The position numbers were made by a program, and so were the translations under genes. This document shows, in pieces, positions 43,124-50,821 of a stretch of DNA of 63,040 nt (positions are counted from its first letter, which is position 1; the number at the start of each line of letters is the position of its first letter). Source of the stretch: Syntrophorhabdus sp. (GTDB taxonomy: Bacteria > Desulfobacterota > Syntrophorhabdia > Syntrophorhabdales > Syntrophorhabdaceae); the NCBI GenBank assembly GCA_012719415.1, contig JAAYAK010000247.1:1-63040 (forward strand). Reading direction: 5' to 3'. Below the pieces are notes generated by a model. It was not told the origin of the DNA. It made no database searches and saw only the letters and a list, made by a program, of their open reading frames with translations.

Positions 43124-44704
43124 ATGTTCTACCTCATAACATTCACCCTCATCTATCTCGCCGTTACGGTATACTTCAGCTGGCTCGGGTATCGCAGGAC
43201 GGTGACGGTCTCCGATTATCTCCTTGCCGGACGCCAGGTCCACCCCGTCACGATGGGTCTCTCCTATGGCGCCACGTACATCAGCACGTCGGCCATCATC
43301 GGTTTCGGTGGCGTGAGCGCCCTGTACGGGTTCGGTCTCACCTGGCTTTCCTTCCTCAATATCATGGTGGGCGTCTTCATCGCCTTCGTTATATTCGGCA
43401 AGCGGACCCGGAAGATGGGAAAGGCTCTCGATGCCCACACCTTCCCGGAGCTGCTCGGCAGGCGCTACGAATCGAGGTTCGTCCAGGGTTTCTCGGGCCT
43501 CATGATCCTCATCTTCATGCCCGTCTACACCGCCGCCGTATTGATAGGCATCTCCCGGTTCATCGAGGTCTACCTCAGTGTTCCCTTTTCCACCGCCTTT
43601 CTCGCCTTCCTTCTCATGACCTCCTGTTTCGTCATCTGGGGAGGCCTTAAAGGGGTCCTCTACACGAGTGCTTTCCAGGGTGTCATCATGGTCGTCTCCA
43701 TGATAGCCATCGGGATAACCAGTTACTATTCCCTGGGGGGCATATCGGAGGCACACCGGTCGCTCGACACCGTAACCCCCTACGTCCCCCAGTTCCTGAA
43801 GGAGGCGGGGCACAGGGGCTTCACCTCCATGCCCGCGACCTTCTCCTCCATCTGGTGGTATGTGCTGACAACGATGATCATGGGCGTGGGCATCGGTGTC
43901 ATCGGCCAGCCCCAGCTCAACGTCCGCTTCATGACGCTCAAATCGGACAGGGAGATCAACCGTTCCGTGCCCTTCACGGCCATATTCATCCTCTGCACCA
44001 CGGGGATCGCTTACGCGGTGGGGGCACTGACGAACACATTCTTCTACAACACGTACACGGAACTTCCCATACATGCCGTGCAGGGAAACGTGGACAAGAT
44101 AATCCCCCTCTACATCGACCGCTTCTATCCCCAGTGGTTCGTCGCCCTCTTCCTCGTCGCCCTCATGTCGGCCGCCATGAGCGCCGGAAGCAGCCAGTTC
44201 CATGCCCTGGGCACGTCGCTCTCCCGCGACATCTTCGAGCAGGCCCTGCTGAAAGGAAAATCCGTGGCGGAGACAACGATAGTGACGAGGGTGGGCATCG
44301 TCTTCAGCATCTTCGCCACCCTTATCATCGGCCTTATCCTGCCCGAGAGCATCGTCGCCGTCGCAACGGCGTTCTTCTTCAGTCTTTGCGGCGCGACCTT
44401 CATCCCCGTCTACCTCTTCGGCCTCTACTGGAGGCGGGGCACGAAACCGGCGGCCAAGGCAAGCATACTGTCCGGTTTCTTCGTATCCCTCATCTGGATG
44501 CTCTTCTTCCACGAGCAGGAGGCAAAGGCCTTCGGCCTGTGCAGAAGGCTCTTCGATACAGAAACCCTTGCGGGCCACCCCTGGAACATGATAGACCCCC
44601 AGGTGATAGCTCTGCCCATAGGCCTTATAGTCTTCGTCGTCGTATCCCTGGCGACGCGCCCGGTGCGGGAGGAAACGGTGAAAAAGGCGTTTGTGCATAT
44701 TTGA
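43124..44704 (+). CDS. Sodium:solute symporter (SSS family), second copy
   Basis: A 526-residue, roughly 13-helix transporter with SSS marks: VSDYLLAGRQVHPVTMGLSYGATYISTSAIIGFGG near the start and AAMSAGSSQFHALGTSLSRDIF in the sodium-site region. It is a distant paralogue of the copy at 40034. Immediately upstream is the small accessory protein. The last cytoplasmic tail is short. The substrate is not identifiable. A word-repeat region follows rather than a clear terminator. Confidence 0.92.
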   Translation: MFYLITFTLIYLAVTVYFSWLGYRRTVTVSDYLLAGRQVHPVTMGLSYGATYISTSAIIGFGGVSALYGFGLTWLSFLNIMVGVFIAFVIFGKRTRKMGKALDAHTFPELLGRRYESRFVQGFSGLMILIFMPVYTAAVLIGISRFIEVYLSVPFSTAFLAFLLMTSCFVIWGGLKGVLYTSAFQGVIMVVSMIAIGITSYYSLGGISEAHRSLDTVTPYVPQFLKEAGHRGFTSMPATFSSIWWYVLTTMIMGVGIGVIGQPQLNVRFMTLKSDREINRSVPFTAIFILCTTGIAYAVGALTNTFFYNTYTELPIHAVQGNVDKIIPLYIDRFYPQWFVALFLVALMSAAMSAGSSQFHALGTSLSRDIFEQALLKGKSVAETTIVTRVGIVFSIFATLIIGLILPESIVAVATAFFFSLCGATFIPVYLFGLYWRRGTKPAAKASILSGFFVSLIWMLFFHEQEAKAFGLCRRLFDTETLAGHPWNMIDPQVIALPIGLIVFVVVSLATRPVREETVKKAFVHI

Positions 44705-44707
44705 GAG

Positions 44708-44762
44708 TGATAGGACGAATAGGAGAGATAGGACCTATAAGACATATAGGACCAATAGGACG
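44708..44762. repeat. Word-repeat tract, AGGACCTAT family
   Basis: GATAGGACGAATAGGAG, GATAGGACCTATAAG and related words, in one orientation, directly after the symporter stop. It runs into a CAGGTCT-family hairpin. Confidence 0.7.
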
Positions 44763-44764
44763 CA

Positions 44765-44810
44765 TTCAGGTCTTTTGCTTGAGACCTGAAACGTGAAACC
44801 TGAGACTTTT
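44765..44810. repeat. Word-repeat hairpin, CAGGTCT/CCTGAGAC family
   Basis: TTCAGGTCT (44765-44773) pairs perfectly with AGACCTGAA (44782-44790); a further GAAACCTGAGAC follows. It lies just upstream of the ribosome site of the next gene and so could affect its expression. Confidence 0.7.
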
Positions 44811-44826
44811 CTTGGAGGAGGGTGTT

Positions 44827-45084
44827 ATGGGAAAGCGTTATGTTCTGGGTATAGGGCTTAGCAACAGGGTCGAGAATGCCGCCGACTTCCAGAGGATACT
44901 CACCGAATGCGGCTGCTACATCAAGACGCGCCTCGGGCTCCATGAGGTCAACGAGAACCTCTGCGCCCCCGGAGGCCTTATCATCCTCGAGGTGTACGGA
45001 GGCGACACGGCGGTGGCAGACATGGAATCGAAGCTGAGAGCCGTCAAGGGACTGCAGGTCCAGAAGATGGTATTTGACATGTGA
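44827..45084 (+). CDS. TM1266-like ACT-fold small protein (iron-only hydrogenase system regulator family)
   Basis: An 85-residue single ferredoxin-like/ACT-type domain. The pattern of a short strand, a helix carrying ILTECG, then IKTRLGLHEVN, GLIILEVYG and a helix SKLRAVKGLQVQKMVF fits the TM1266 family, whose members lie near hydrogenase maturation genes in some anaerobes. The ATG at 44827 has GGAGGAGGG just upstream. No hydrogenase gene is in the window, so any link to hydrogenase is only by family. Confidence 0.65.
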   Translation: MGKRYVLGIGLSNRVENAADFQRILTECGCYIKTRLGLHEVNENLCAPGGLIILEVYGGDTAVADMESKLRAVKGLQVQKMVFDM

Positions 45085-45090
45085 GAGGGG

Positions 45091-45118
45091 CGGGTAATGG
45101 GTAATGGGTGATGGGAAG
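45091..45118. repeat. Word-repeat tract, GGTAATG/GGTGATG family, supplying a start codon
   Basis: GGGTAATGGGTAATGGGTGATGGG, i.e. three tandem 7-mers. The ATG at 45104 used by the next gene is part of the second word. Same family as 26-127. Confidence 0.75.
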
Positions 45119-45883
45119 AGAAGAAGAACGGCGCCATTCTCCCGGCAGGTACATCATGGTGCGAGACACATCGTCCCGGGCGTTGTTCTTCTCATCGTCC
45201 TCTTATTCGCTTCCATGCTTCAGGCGAACCCCGGTGCCGCCCGAGGATCGAGTGAGATGACGGTGGCCGCGGTCGCGCTGTCGGAAACTATGAAGGAAAC
45301 ACTCGCCCGACGATGGCCGGACACTTCTCACCTCATCCTCGTCCGAAATAGCGGACCATTGCCCCACAATTCCACCCTCCATGCATTTGAAAGCAAAGGC
45401 GGCACGTGGACCCTTCTCTTCGGCCCCGTGCCCGCCATGACGGGCAGGAACGGTTTTGCCGGGGACGGCGCTAAACGCGAAGGCGATGGCCGGACACCCG
45501 TGGGCGTATATCCCCTCGGCTTTGTCTTCGGCTACCCCTTCGCCATCGGCTCCGCCATGCCCTACCGCCCGATGACGCCCGAGGACATCTGGGTCGACGA
45601 TCCCGACTCCCCCGATTACAACCGGCTCAAGAAACGCGGAGAAACGGCTGCCCGCTCCTTCGAGGACATGGTCCTTGCCGATGACCGATACAAGTACGGC
45701 ATCGTCATCGAATACAACACCGACCCCGTCATCCCCGGCCGCGGCAGCGCCATCTTCCTCCACATCCGCAAGGACGAGACCACCCCCACCGCAGGCTGTG
45801 TGGCCATCTCGGAAGAAGACATCCTCACGCTCATCCACTGGCTCGACCCGGCAAAGAAACCACTTATCGTCATCGAAAAGTAG
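45104..45883 (+). CDS. YkuD-like L,D-transpeptidase family protein
   Basis: A 259-residue exported protein. After a basic N-terminus, a hydrophobic signal segment lies at about residues 24-40 (VPGVVLLIVLLFASML). The YkuD-type domain has GDGRTPVGVYPLGFVFG, the conserved His in IFLHIRKDE and the catalytic Cys in TPTAGCVAISEED. Such enzymes form 3-3 cross-links in peptidoglycan or attach proteins to it. The only workable start (ATG 45104) is inside a word repeat; no clear Shine-Dalgarno precedes it. It is downstream of the TM1266-like gene. Confidence 0.87.
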   Translation: MGDGKRRRTAPFSRQVHHGARHIVPGVVLLIVLLFASMLQANPGAARGSSEMTVAAVALSETMKETLARRWPDTSHLILVRNSGPLPHNSTLHAFESKGGTWTLLFGPVPAMTGRNGFAGDGAKREGDGRTPVGVYPLGFVFGYPFAIGSAMPYRPMTPEDIWVDDPDSPDYNRLKKRGETAARSFEDMVLADDRYKYGIVIEYNTDPVIPGRGSAIFLHIRKDETTPTAGCVAISEEDILTLIHWLDPAKKPLIVIEK

Positions 45884-45897
45884 AAAGCAAGAAACCT

Positions 45898-46040
45898 TGC
45901 CTCTCGCCCGTTCGTCGCTTGCGCTCCTCACTCAAGCCCGCAAAGGACGCAGAGAAAAGGTTCGGCCGGATTTCGAAGCCTCCCAAAATCCGGCCGGCTT
46001 TGCATCCCGTCTCCGACGGGAGGGAAAGAAGAGGTTTCTC
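45898..46040 (+). repeat. Structured repeat element, copy 1
   Basis: Begins with TCTCGCCCG and an AAAGGACGCAGAGAAAAGG stretch, then two hairpins: GGCCGGATTT pairing with AAATCCGGCC, and CCCGTC pairing with GACGGG. It faces copy 2; GAAGCCTCCCAAAATCCGGC (45974-45993) is repeated perfectly in inverse at 46198-46217. Confidence 0.75.
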
Positions 46041-46142
46041 TTCAGATGGGAGTGATGGGGAGGGGATGGGCGTCTGGGGGTTGGAGGATGATTATAGGAC
46101 CTATGACTACAGGGAAGATGGGGGGGATAACTTCTTCAGGAT

Positions 46143-46295
46143 AAGAAACAAATACTATTTTGTTTCTCTCCCGCCGGAACGGCGGGACGAGAAGGCCGCC
46201 GGATTTTGGGAGGCTTCAAAATCCGGCGGCAATCTTTTCTCTCTTTTAGTCTCTCTCCGCGTCCTCTGCGATCTTGAGCGAAGCGGGCGAGAGAT
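46143..46295 (-). repeat. Structured repeat element, copy 2 (inverted)
   Basis: Minus-strand copy of the element at 45898-46040. Its stems are CCGCCGGATTTT with AAAATCCGGCGG and CCCGCCG with CGGCGGG, so both hairpins are kept while bases changed on both sides. That covariation suggests selection on structure. Confidence 0.75.
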
Positions 46296-46382
46296 AATGC
46301 TTTTGAGCGTCGCCCCCGCTCTTACCCCACGATCAGGGCCACAAACAGGCGTGAGATGGGGTGTTTCGCCCTCCCCGTCGCG

Positions 46383-46416
46383 CAAAAAAAGCGCCCGCCT
46401 TATGTCGGCGGGCGCT
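46383..46416 (-). terminator. Intrinsic terminator of the minus-strand acyl-CoA ligase
   Basis: AGCGCCCGCC (46390-46399) pairs with GGCGGGCGCT (46407-46416). On the minus strand a run of T follows the stem. Confidence 0.9.
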
Positions 46417-46436
46417 CGTCTTTCAGATAGTCTTTG

Positions 46437-48032
46437 TTACTGTTTCTTGAATTCTTTCTCCATCGCTTCCTTTGCCGGTTTCACGTACATGTCGCGGAGT
46501 TTCGGTTTTTCGATCTTTCCGGCGGGGTTGCGGGGGATGGTGGTGTATATCATCTTTTCGGGCCATTTGTACTTCGCGAGACCCTTTTCCTTGACGAAGT
46601 TGATGATCTCCTCATCGGCGATCGTTTCGCCTTCCTTGGGCTGGATGATGGCCATGACGATCTCCACGAGCCTGGGGTGTGGGTACCCGAGGACCGCGAC
46701 GTCCATGATCTTGGGATGCTTGCGCAGCGCGTCCTCGATCTCGGCGGGGAAGATGTTCTCGCCGCCCCTGATGATGAGGTCCTTGGCCCTGTCGGCGAAG
46801 AAGATGAAACCCTCTTCGTCCATGTAGGCAAGGTCGCCCGTGTACAGCCAGCCGTCCTTTATCGTCTTTGCCGTCATTTCCGGGTTGAAGGCATATTCCT
46901 TCATGAGACGGGGGCCCTTGAGGAGGAGCTCGCCCACGCCGCCCGCGGGCAGCGTCTTCCCTTCGCTGTCGACAACCTTCGCATCCATGAAGACCGTCGC
47001 CTTCCCGATGGAGCCCGGTTTTCTCATGATGTCCTCATCGTAGCAGTTGGTGAGGCCTCCGCCGCCGCCCTCGGTGATGCCGTATATGTTGGCGATGGGC
47101 AGGTTGGGGAAGAACTTCTTGGAATCCTCAAGAAGGATGTAGGGCACCGGCTGGGCGCCTATCTCGATGTGGCGAAGCGCGGAGAGGTCGTAGTCCTTGA
47201 GACTGATCTGGCCCGTCTTGAGGGCGTTGATCACGTCCGACCATGTCGGCACCGTGTTCCAGCCACCTGTGCATTTCTCATCGGCCATGCTCCTGAGATA
47301 GAATTCCGGCTGCGTCTCCATCGCCATGAGAACCTTGCCTGCCGCGATGTAGCACGGGAAGGAGAGGAACAGGGTACCACTGTGGTAGAAGGGGTGGGGT
47401 GACAGGTATACGCTGTTGTACCCTTCGTTGTAAGTGAGCGCGTTGCCTATGCCGATGTAGAAGAGGCTCTGATGGGTGTGGGAGACCGGCTTGGGCGCTC
47501 CCGTCGTGCCTGAGGTGAACATGAGCTCCGCCATGTCGTCATCGGCCGTTTCAAAACAAACCGCTGTGGCGTCGCCCTTTTCCGCGATCTCCTTATATGA
47601 TTTCGTGCCGGCGGGGATGGTGTCGCCGAGACAAATAAAGCTCTTGCAGTAATCCATGTCCTTCATGATGGGCTCGACCCTTGCGTTGAACTGCTCGCCG
47701 AACATGAAGACCTTGCATTTTGTGACATCGGCGGCATATTTGATGTCGGCGCTGGCGAAACGGAAGTTCAGCGGCGTTACCGTTGCACCCGTCTTGAGAA
47801 CCGCGATGTAGCTGGCATACCATTCCATGCAGTTCATCATGAGATGAAGGACGATATCACCCTTCTTGATGCCGCAATCCTTGATGAGGTAATTGGCGAT
47901 CCTGTTCGCCTGGTCATCAAACTCCTTCCACGTGAGACTCCGGCGCTGTTTCTTTGATGGATAGCTCTCGATGATGAACTCTCTCTGTGGGAATTTGCTC
48001 GCATTGAGCCCCGAAAACATTGCGAAATTCAT
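46437..48032 (-). CDS. AMP-forming acyl-CoA synthetase/ligase, copy A
   Basis: A 531-residue ANL-superfamily enzyme that activates a carboxylic acid to acyl-CoA through an acyl-AMP. Motifs: P-loop-like MFTSGTTGAPKPVSHTH, NIYGITEGG (A5), WLYTGDLAYMDEEGFIFFADRAKDLIIRGGENIFPAEIE (A7-A8 hinge), and the C-terminal catalytic Lys in NPAGKIEK. The residue after the P-loop Lys is Pro instead of the usual Gly, as in the divergent copy B. No signal peptide. The substrate may be a fatty or aromatic acid; sequence alone does not decide. A GGAGGG precedes the ATG. Confidence 0.93.
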   Translation of the reverse strand: MNFAMFSGLNASKFPQREFIIESYPSKKQRRSLTWKEFDDQANRIANYLIKDCGIKKGDIVLHLMMNCMEWYASYIAVLKTGATVTPLNFRFASADIKYAADVTKCKVFMFGEQFNARVEPIMKDMDYCKSFICLGDTIPAGTKSYKEIAEKGDATAVCFETADDDMAELMFTSGTTGAPKPVSHTHQSLFYIGIGNALTYNEGYNSVYLSPHPFYHSGTLFLSFPCYIAAGKVLMAMETQPEFYLRSMADEKCTGGWNTVPTWSDVINALKTGQISLKDYDLSALRHIEIGAQPVPYILLEDSKKFFPNLPIANIYGITEGGGGGLTNCYDEDIMRKPGSIGKATVFMDAKVVDSEGKTLPAGGVGELLLKGPRLMKEYAFNPEMTAKTIKDGWLYTGDLAYMDEEGFIFFADRAKDLIIRGGENIFPAEIEDALRKHPKIMDVAVLGYPHPRLVEIVMAIIQPKEGETIADEEIINFVKEKGLAKYKWPEKMIYTTIPRNPAGKIEKPKLRDMYVKPAKEAMEKEFKKQ

Positions 48033-48085
48033 AATAACCCTCCTTGATGAAACGCTTTTTTTTTATTGCTTTAGGTCCCATCAGC

Positions 48086-48115
48086 ATGATAAAAAGATTT
48101 AGGATTCTTTGTCAA
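48086..48115 (-). promoter_or_regulatory. Sigma-70 promoter of acyl-CoA ligase A
   Basis: On the minus strand TTGACA (48110-48115), 18-bp spacer, TATCAT (48086-48091). RNA would start near 48079, about 47 bases before the ATG. No clear plus-strand promoter for ligase B was found in the same 128-base gap. Confidence 0.6.
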
Positions 48116-48161
48116 CAGGAAAGTAAAAACCACATATCAAATACATTCAGGAGGTCTTGCC

Positions 48162-49745
48162 ATGGCAGAAGTCTTCACGCACATAGGTGAAATCTTGGCA
48201 CGCAACGCGCGCATGTATCCCAACGACGTTGCCCTCGTCGAGCGCACACCCGCGGAAAAGAAAAGGGTCGAACTCACCTGGAAGCAGTTTGACGATCAGG
48301 CGAACCAGTTCTCCAACGCCCTCGCGAAAATGGGGGCAAAGAAGGGGGACAAGATCGTCCACTTCATGAACAACTCCACCAAGTGGCTCGTTGCCTACTT
48401 CGGCATCATCAGAACAGGGGCCTGGGTGGTGCCTCTCAACTTCCGTTTCACTTCGGAGGACGTCAAGTACTGCAGCGATGTCGCGGAACCGACGATCATG
48501 GTCTTCGATGAAGAGTTTGCCGGCAGGATCGAGGCAATAAAGGGCGATCTCCCGACGGTGAAGAAGTATATCTGTGTGGGCGACAACGTCCCGGCGTGGG
48601 CGGAATCCTTTGACAAACTCGTCGCTTCCGGGTCCGCGGCAAACCTCAACGTCACCCTTCTCCCCACGGACGAGTGCGGGCTCTACTTCACCTCGGGCAC
48701 CACGGGTCAGCCGAAACCCATTCTGCTCACCCACAACAACATGTTCTGCGCCTGCGTGACCGAGAACGCCCACCACAAGCAGACGAAAAAGGACTGCTTC
48801 ATCCTCATCCCGCCGCTCTATCACACGGGCGCCAAGATGCACTGGTTCGGCAGCTTCATCGTCGGCAGCAAGGCGGTCATACTGAAGGGCGTGTCGCCGG
48901 AATGGACCCTCGAGGCGGTGAGCGAGGAAGGCGGCACCATCGTGTGGCTCCTCGTTCCCTGGGCACAGGATATCCTCCTCAAGTTCGACAAGGGCGAGAT
49001 CAAGCCCTCCAACTACAAGCTCGACCAGTGGCGCCTCATGCACATCGGGGCGCAGCCCGTTCCCCCGGCGCTCATCAAGCACTGGAAGGAATACTTCCCT
49101 ACGATGGACTACGACACCAACTTCGGCCTCAGTGAATCCACGGGGCCCGGCTGCGTGCACCTGGGGCTCGGCAATGAGCACAAGATCGGCGCCATCGGCA
49201 TTCCCGGCTTCAACTGGGAGTTCAAGATCGTCGACGAGAATAACAACACCCTGAAGCAGGGCGAGCCCGGCGAACTCGTCGTCCGCGGCAACGGCGTGAT
49301 GCGCGAGTACTACAAGAACCCCGAGGCAACGAAGAAGACCCTCATCGACGGCTGGCTCTACACCGGCGACATGGCCCGCGAGGACGAGGATGGTTTCATC
49401 TGGCTCGTCGACAGGAAGAAGGACATCATCATCACCGGCGGCGAGAACGTCTTCCCCGTCGAAGTGGAGGATTTCCTCTACACGAACACAAAGATCAAGG
49501 ATGCGGCAGCCATCGGTATCCCCGATGACCGTCTGGGAGAGATCGTCACCGTCGTCGTAGAGCTCAAGCCCGGGGAGACCATGACCGAAGAAGAGGTCAT
49601 CAAGTTCTGCGAGCCGCTGCCACGGTACAAAAGGCCGAGAAAGGTCTTCTTCGGCGATGTCCCGCGCAATCCCACAGGCAAGATAGAGAAACCGAAACTG
49701 AGAAAGCAGTACTCCGGCATGGAAGAGGCATTCAAGATCAAATAG
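48162..49745 (+). CDS. AMP-forming acyl-CoA synthetase/ligase, copy B
   Basis: A 527-residue ANL-superfamily ligase, divergent neighbour and paralogue of copy A. Motifs: YFTSGTTGQPKPILLTH, FGLSESTGPG, WLYTGDMAREDEDGFIWLVDRKKDIIITGGENVFPVEVEDFL and NPTGKIEKPKLR with the catalytic Lys. The shared KP in the P-loop and similar lengths suggest the pair arose by duplication and diverged in substrate. An AGGAGG site precedes the ATG. A perfect 14-bp terminator follows. The substrate is unknown. Confidence 0.93.
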   Translation: MAEVFTHIGEILARNARMYPNDVALVERTPAEKKRVELTWKQFDDQANQFSNALAKMGAKKGDKIVHFMNNSTKWLVAYFGIIRTGAWVVPLNFRFTSEDVKYCSDVAEPTIMVFDEEFAGRIEAIKGDLPTVKKYICVGDNVPAWAESFDKLVASGSAANLNVTLLPTDECGLYFTSGTTGQPKPILLTHNNMFCACVTENAHHKQTKKDCFILIPPLYHTGAKMHWFGSFIVGSKAVILKGVSPEWTLEAVSEEGGTIVWLLVPWAQDILLKFDKGEIKPSNYKLDQWRLMHIGAQPVPPALIKHWKEYFPTMDYDTNFGLSESTGPGCVHLGLGNEHKIGAIGIPGFNWEFKIVDENNNTLKQGEPGELVVRGNGVMREYYKNPEATKKTLIDGWLYTGDMAREDEDGFIWLVDRKKDIIITGGENVFPVEVEDFLYTNTKIKDAAAIGIPDDRLGEIVTVVVELKPGETMTEEEVIKFCEPLPRYKRPRKVFFGDVPRNPTGKIEKPKLRKQYSGMEEAFKIK

Positions 49746-49760
49746 GGAACGCAAGGCATG

Positions 49761-49791
49761 GAAAGACCGGGATGACACATCCCGGTCTTTC
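49761..49791 (+). terminator. Intrinsic terminator of acyl-CoA ligase B
   Basis: GAAAGACCGGGATG (49761-49774) pairs perfectly with CATCCCGGTCTTTC (49778-49791) over a three-base loop, one of the strongest hairpins in the window. Confidence 0.9.
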
Positions 49792-49832
49792 CTTCAAACG
49801 CCTTCCTTGGAAAATAATCGGTGCCCTAGATC

Positions 49833-50510
49833 GTGTCCCACAAGAAGCCTACCCTCGAAGAAACCATCGGCTACACATTCAGGAACAGGGAACTATACAA
49901 CCAGGCGGTCACACACAGTTCCTGCTTCAACGAGAAGCGGGAGGCCCGCCGTTCGGACAATGAAAAGCTGGAATTTCTCGGGGACGCCATCCTCAACACG
50001 GTCATCAGCATCATCCTCTACAAGCGATTTCGCGGCAGGGACGAGGGCTTCCTGAGCAACGCCCGTTCGAGCCTCGTCAAGCGGGAAACCCTGACGGCCA
50101 TAGCGAAGGAGATCAACCTCGACCGCCACATGAGCTATGGCAACGGGGATGGCAGCGTTCCCGAGGAATCGAAGGTGCTTTCCAACATGGTCGAGGCGCT
50201 GATCGGGGCGCTCTACCTCGACAGCGGGATCAGGAACACCTCAAAGATCATCCGCAAACTCTTCTCGGCCTACTTCACCGAGGAAAAGCTCACCGAAAAG
50301 AATCCCAAGAACATCCTTCAGGAGCTCTCTCAGAAGAAATGGGGTGTCCTGCCCCGGTACAAGTTCCCCCGGAAGATCAGGGACGGCTTCGCCGTCATGG
50401 TCTTCATCGGAAAGGAGCACAAGGCACGGGGTACGGGGAAAAGCAAGAAGGAAGCGGAGCAGAACGCAGCCCGCAACCTGCTGGAATGCCTGTCGGAAAT
50501 AGAGGTCTGA
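49833..50510 (+). CDS. rnc: Ribonuclease III
   Basis: A 225-residue endonuclease for double-stranded RNA (rRNA processing and mRNA turnover). The catalytic domain has the signature NEKLEFLGDAILNTVIS with the acidic metal ligands, and VEALIGALYLD later; the C-terminal double-stranded RNA-binding domain is at about 155-222 (NPKNILQELSQKKWGVLPRYKF..., GKSKKEAEQNAARNLLECL). Translation starts at GTG, and no strong ribosome site is seen. Length is normal. Confidence 0.96.
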   Translation: MSHKKPTLEETIGYTFRNRELYNQAVTHSSCFNEKREARRSDNEKLEFLGDAILNTVISIILYKRFRGRDEGFLSNARSSLVKRETLTAIAKEINLDRHMSYGNGDGSVPEESKVLSNMVEALIGALYLDSGIRNTSKIIRKLFSAYFTEEKLTEKNPKNILQELSQKKWGVLPRYKFPRKIRDGFAVMVFIGKEHKARGTGKSKKEAEQNAARNLLECLSEIEV

Positions 50511-50554
50511 AGAATACGGTCTCCCTCTTCTTCTTTTCGCCTCTACCCTTAGAA

Positions 50555-50578
50555 CTTTTGACCTCTTGACCCTTTGAC
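50555..50578. repeat. Tandem 8-mer word repeat (CTTTTGAC type)
   Basis: Three consecutive variants of one 8-base word: CTTTTGAC, CTCTTGAC, CCTTTGAC. It resembles the other word-repeat tracts in style but uses a different word. Confidence 0.75.
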
Positions 50579-50591
50579 AGTCTGCTTTTCC

Positions 50592-50752
50592 CGTCATCCC
50601 GGCGCAGGCCGGGATCCAGGAGACATAGCCCGGAGTAGACCGGCCGGCAGGGGAAGGACTGCAAGTTCCGGTCTAGACCTTTCTGTCTTTCCTTCGCTCA
50701 CTTTCCGTCATGGGAAGGTGTTTCCTGGTTCCCGGCCTGCGCCGGGATGACG
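50592..50752. repeat. 161-bp element with 30-bp terminal inverted repeats (MITE-like)
   Basis: The 30-base ends (50592-50621 and 50723-50752) are inverse copies with one mismatch; each has an inner palindrome CCCGGC-GCAG-GCCGGG. An inner pair, TAGACCGG and CCGGTCTA, is also inverted. No transposase is encoded. Similar GTCATCCCGG-type repeats are widespread in environmental proteobacteria, from memory. Confidence 0.75.
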
Positions 50753-50821
50753 TGAAAGAGGGGGTGGCGGCGGAACAGAAGCCGCTCCGGGAACCGGCCA
50801 TATCAACGGCCCGTTGAACCC

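Larger units (their letters stand above)
45884..46436. other. 553-base gene-free gap with repeats
   Basis: No frame here has convincing protein character. It contains two facing structured elements (45898-46040 and 46143-46295), a short AGGACCTAT-type tract at 46091-46106 and the ligase terminator at 46383-46416. Confidence 0.75.
50511..50821. other. 311-base gene-free gap
   Basis: Contains a tandem 8-mer tract (50555-50578) and an inverted-repeat element (50592-50752). No coding frame is convincing. Confidence 0.75.

Noticed and set aside
42920-44698. A 592-codon minus-strand frame opposite the second symporter
   Set aside because: Rich in His, Glu, Asp and Gly with no motif; it mirrors the real transporter, which has intact membrane segments and family marks.
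48147-49778. A 543-codon minus-strand frame opposite acyl-CoA ligase B
   Set aside because: No domain, and the plus-strand ligase is complete with a ribosome site and terminator.
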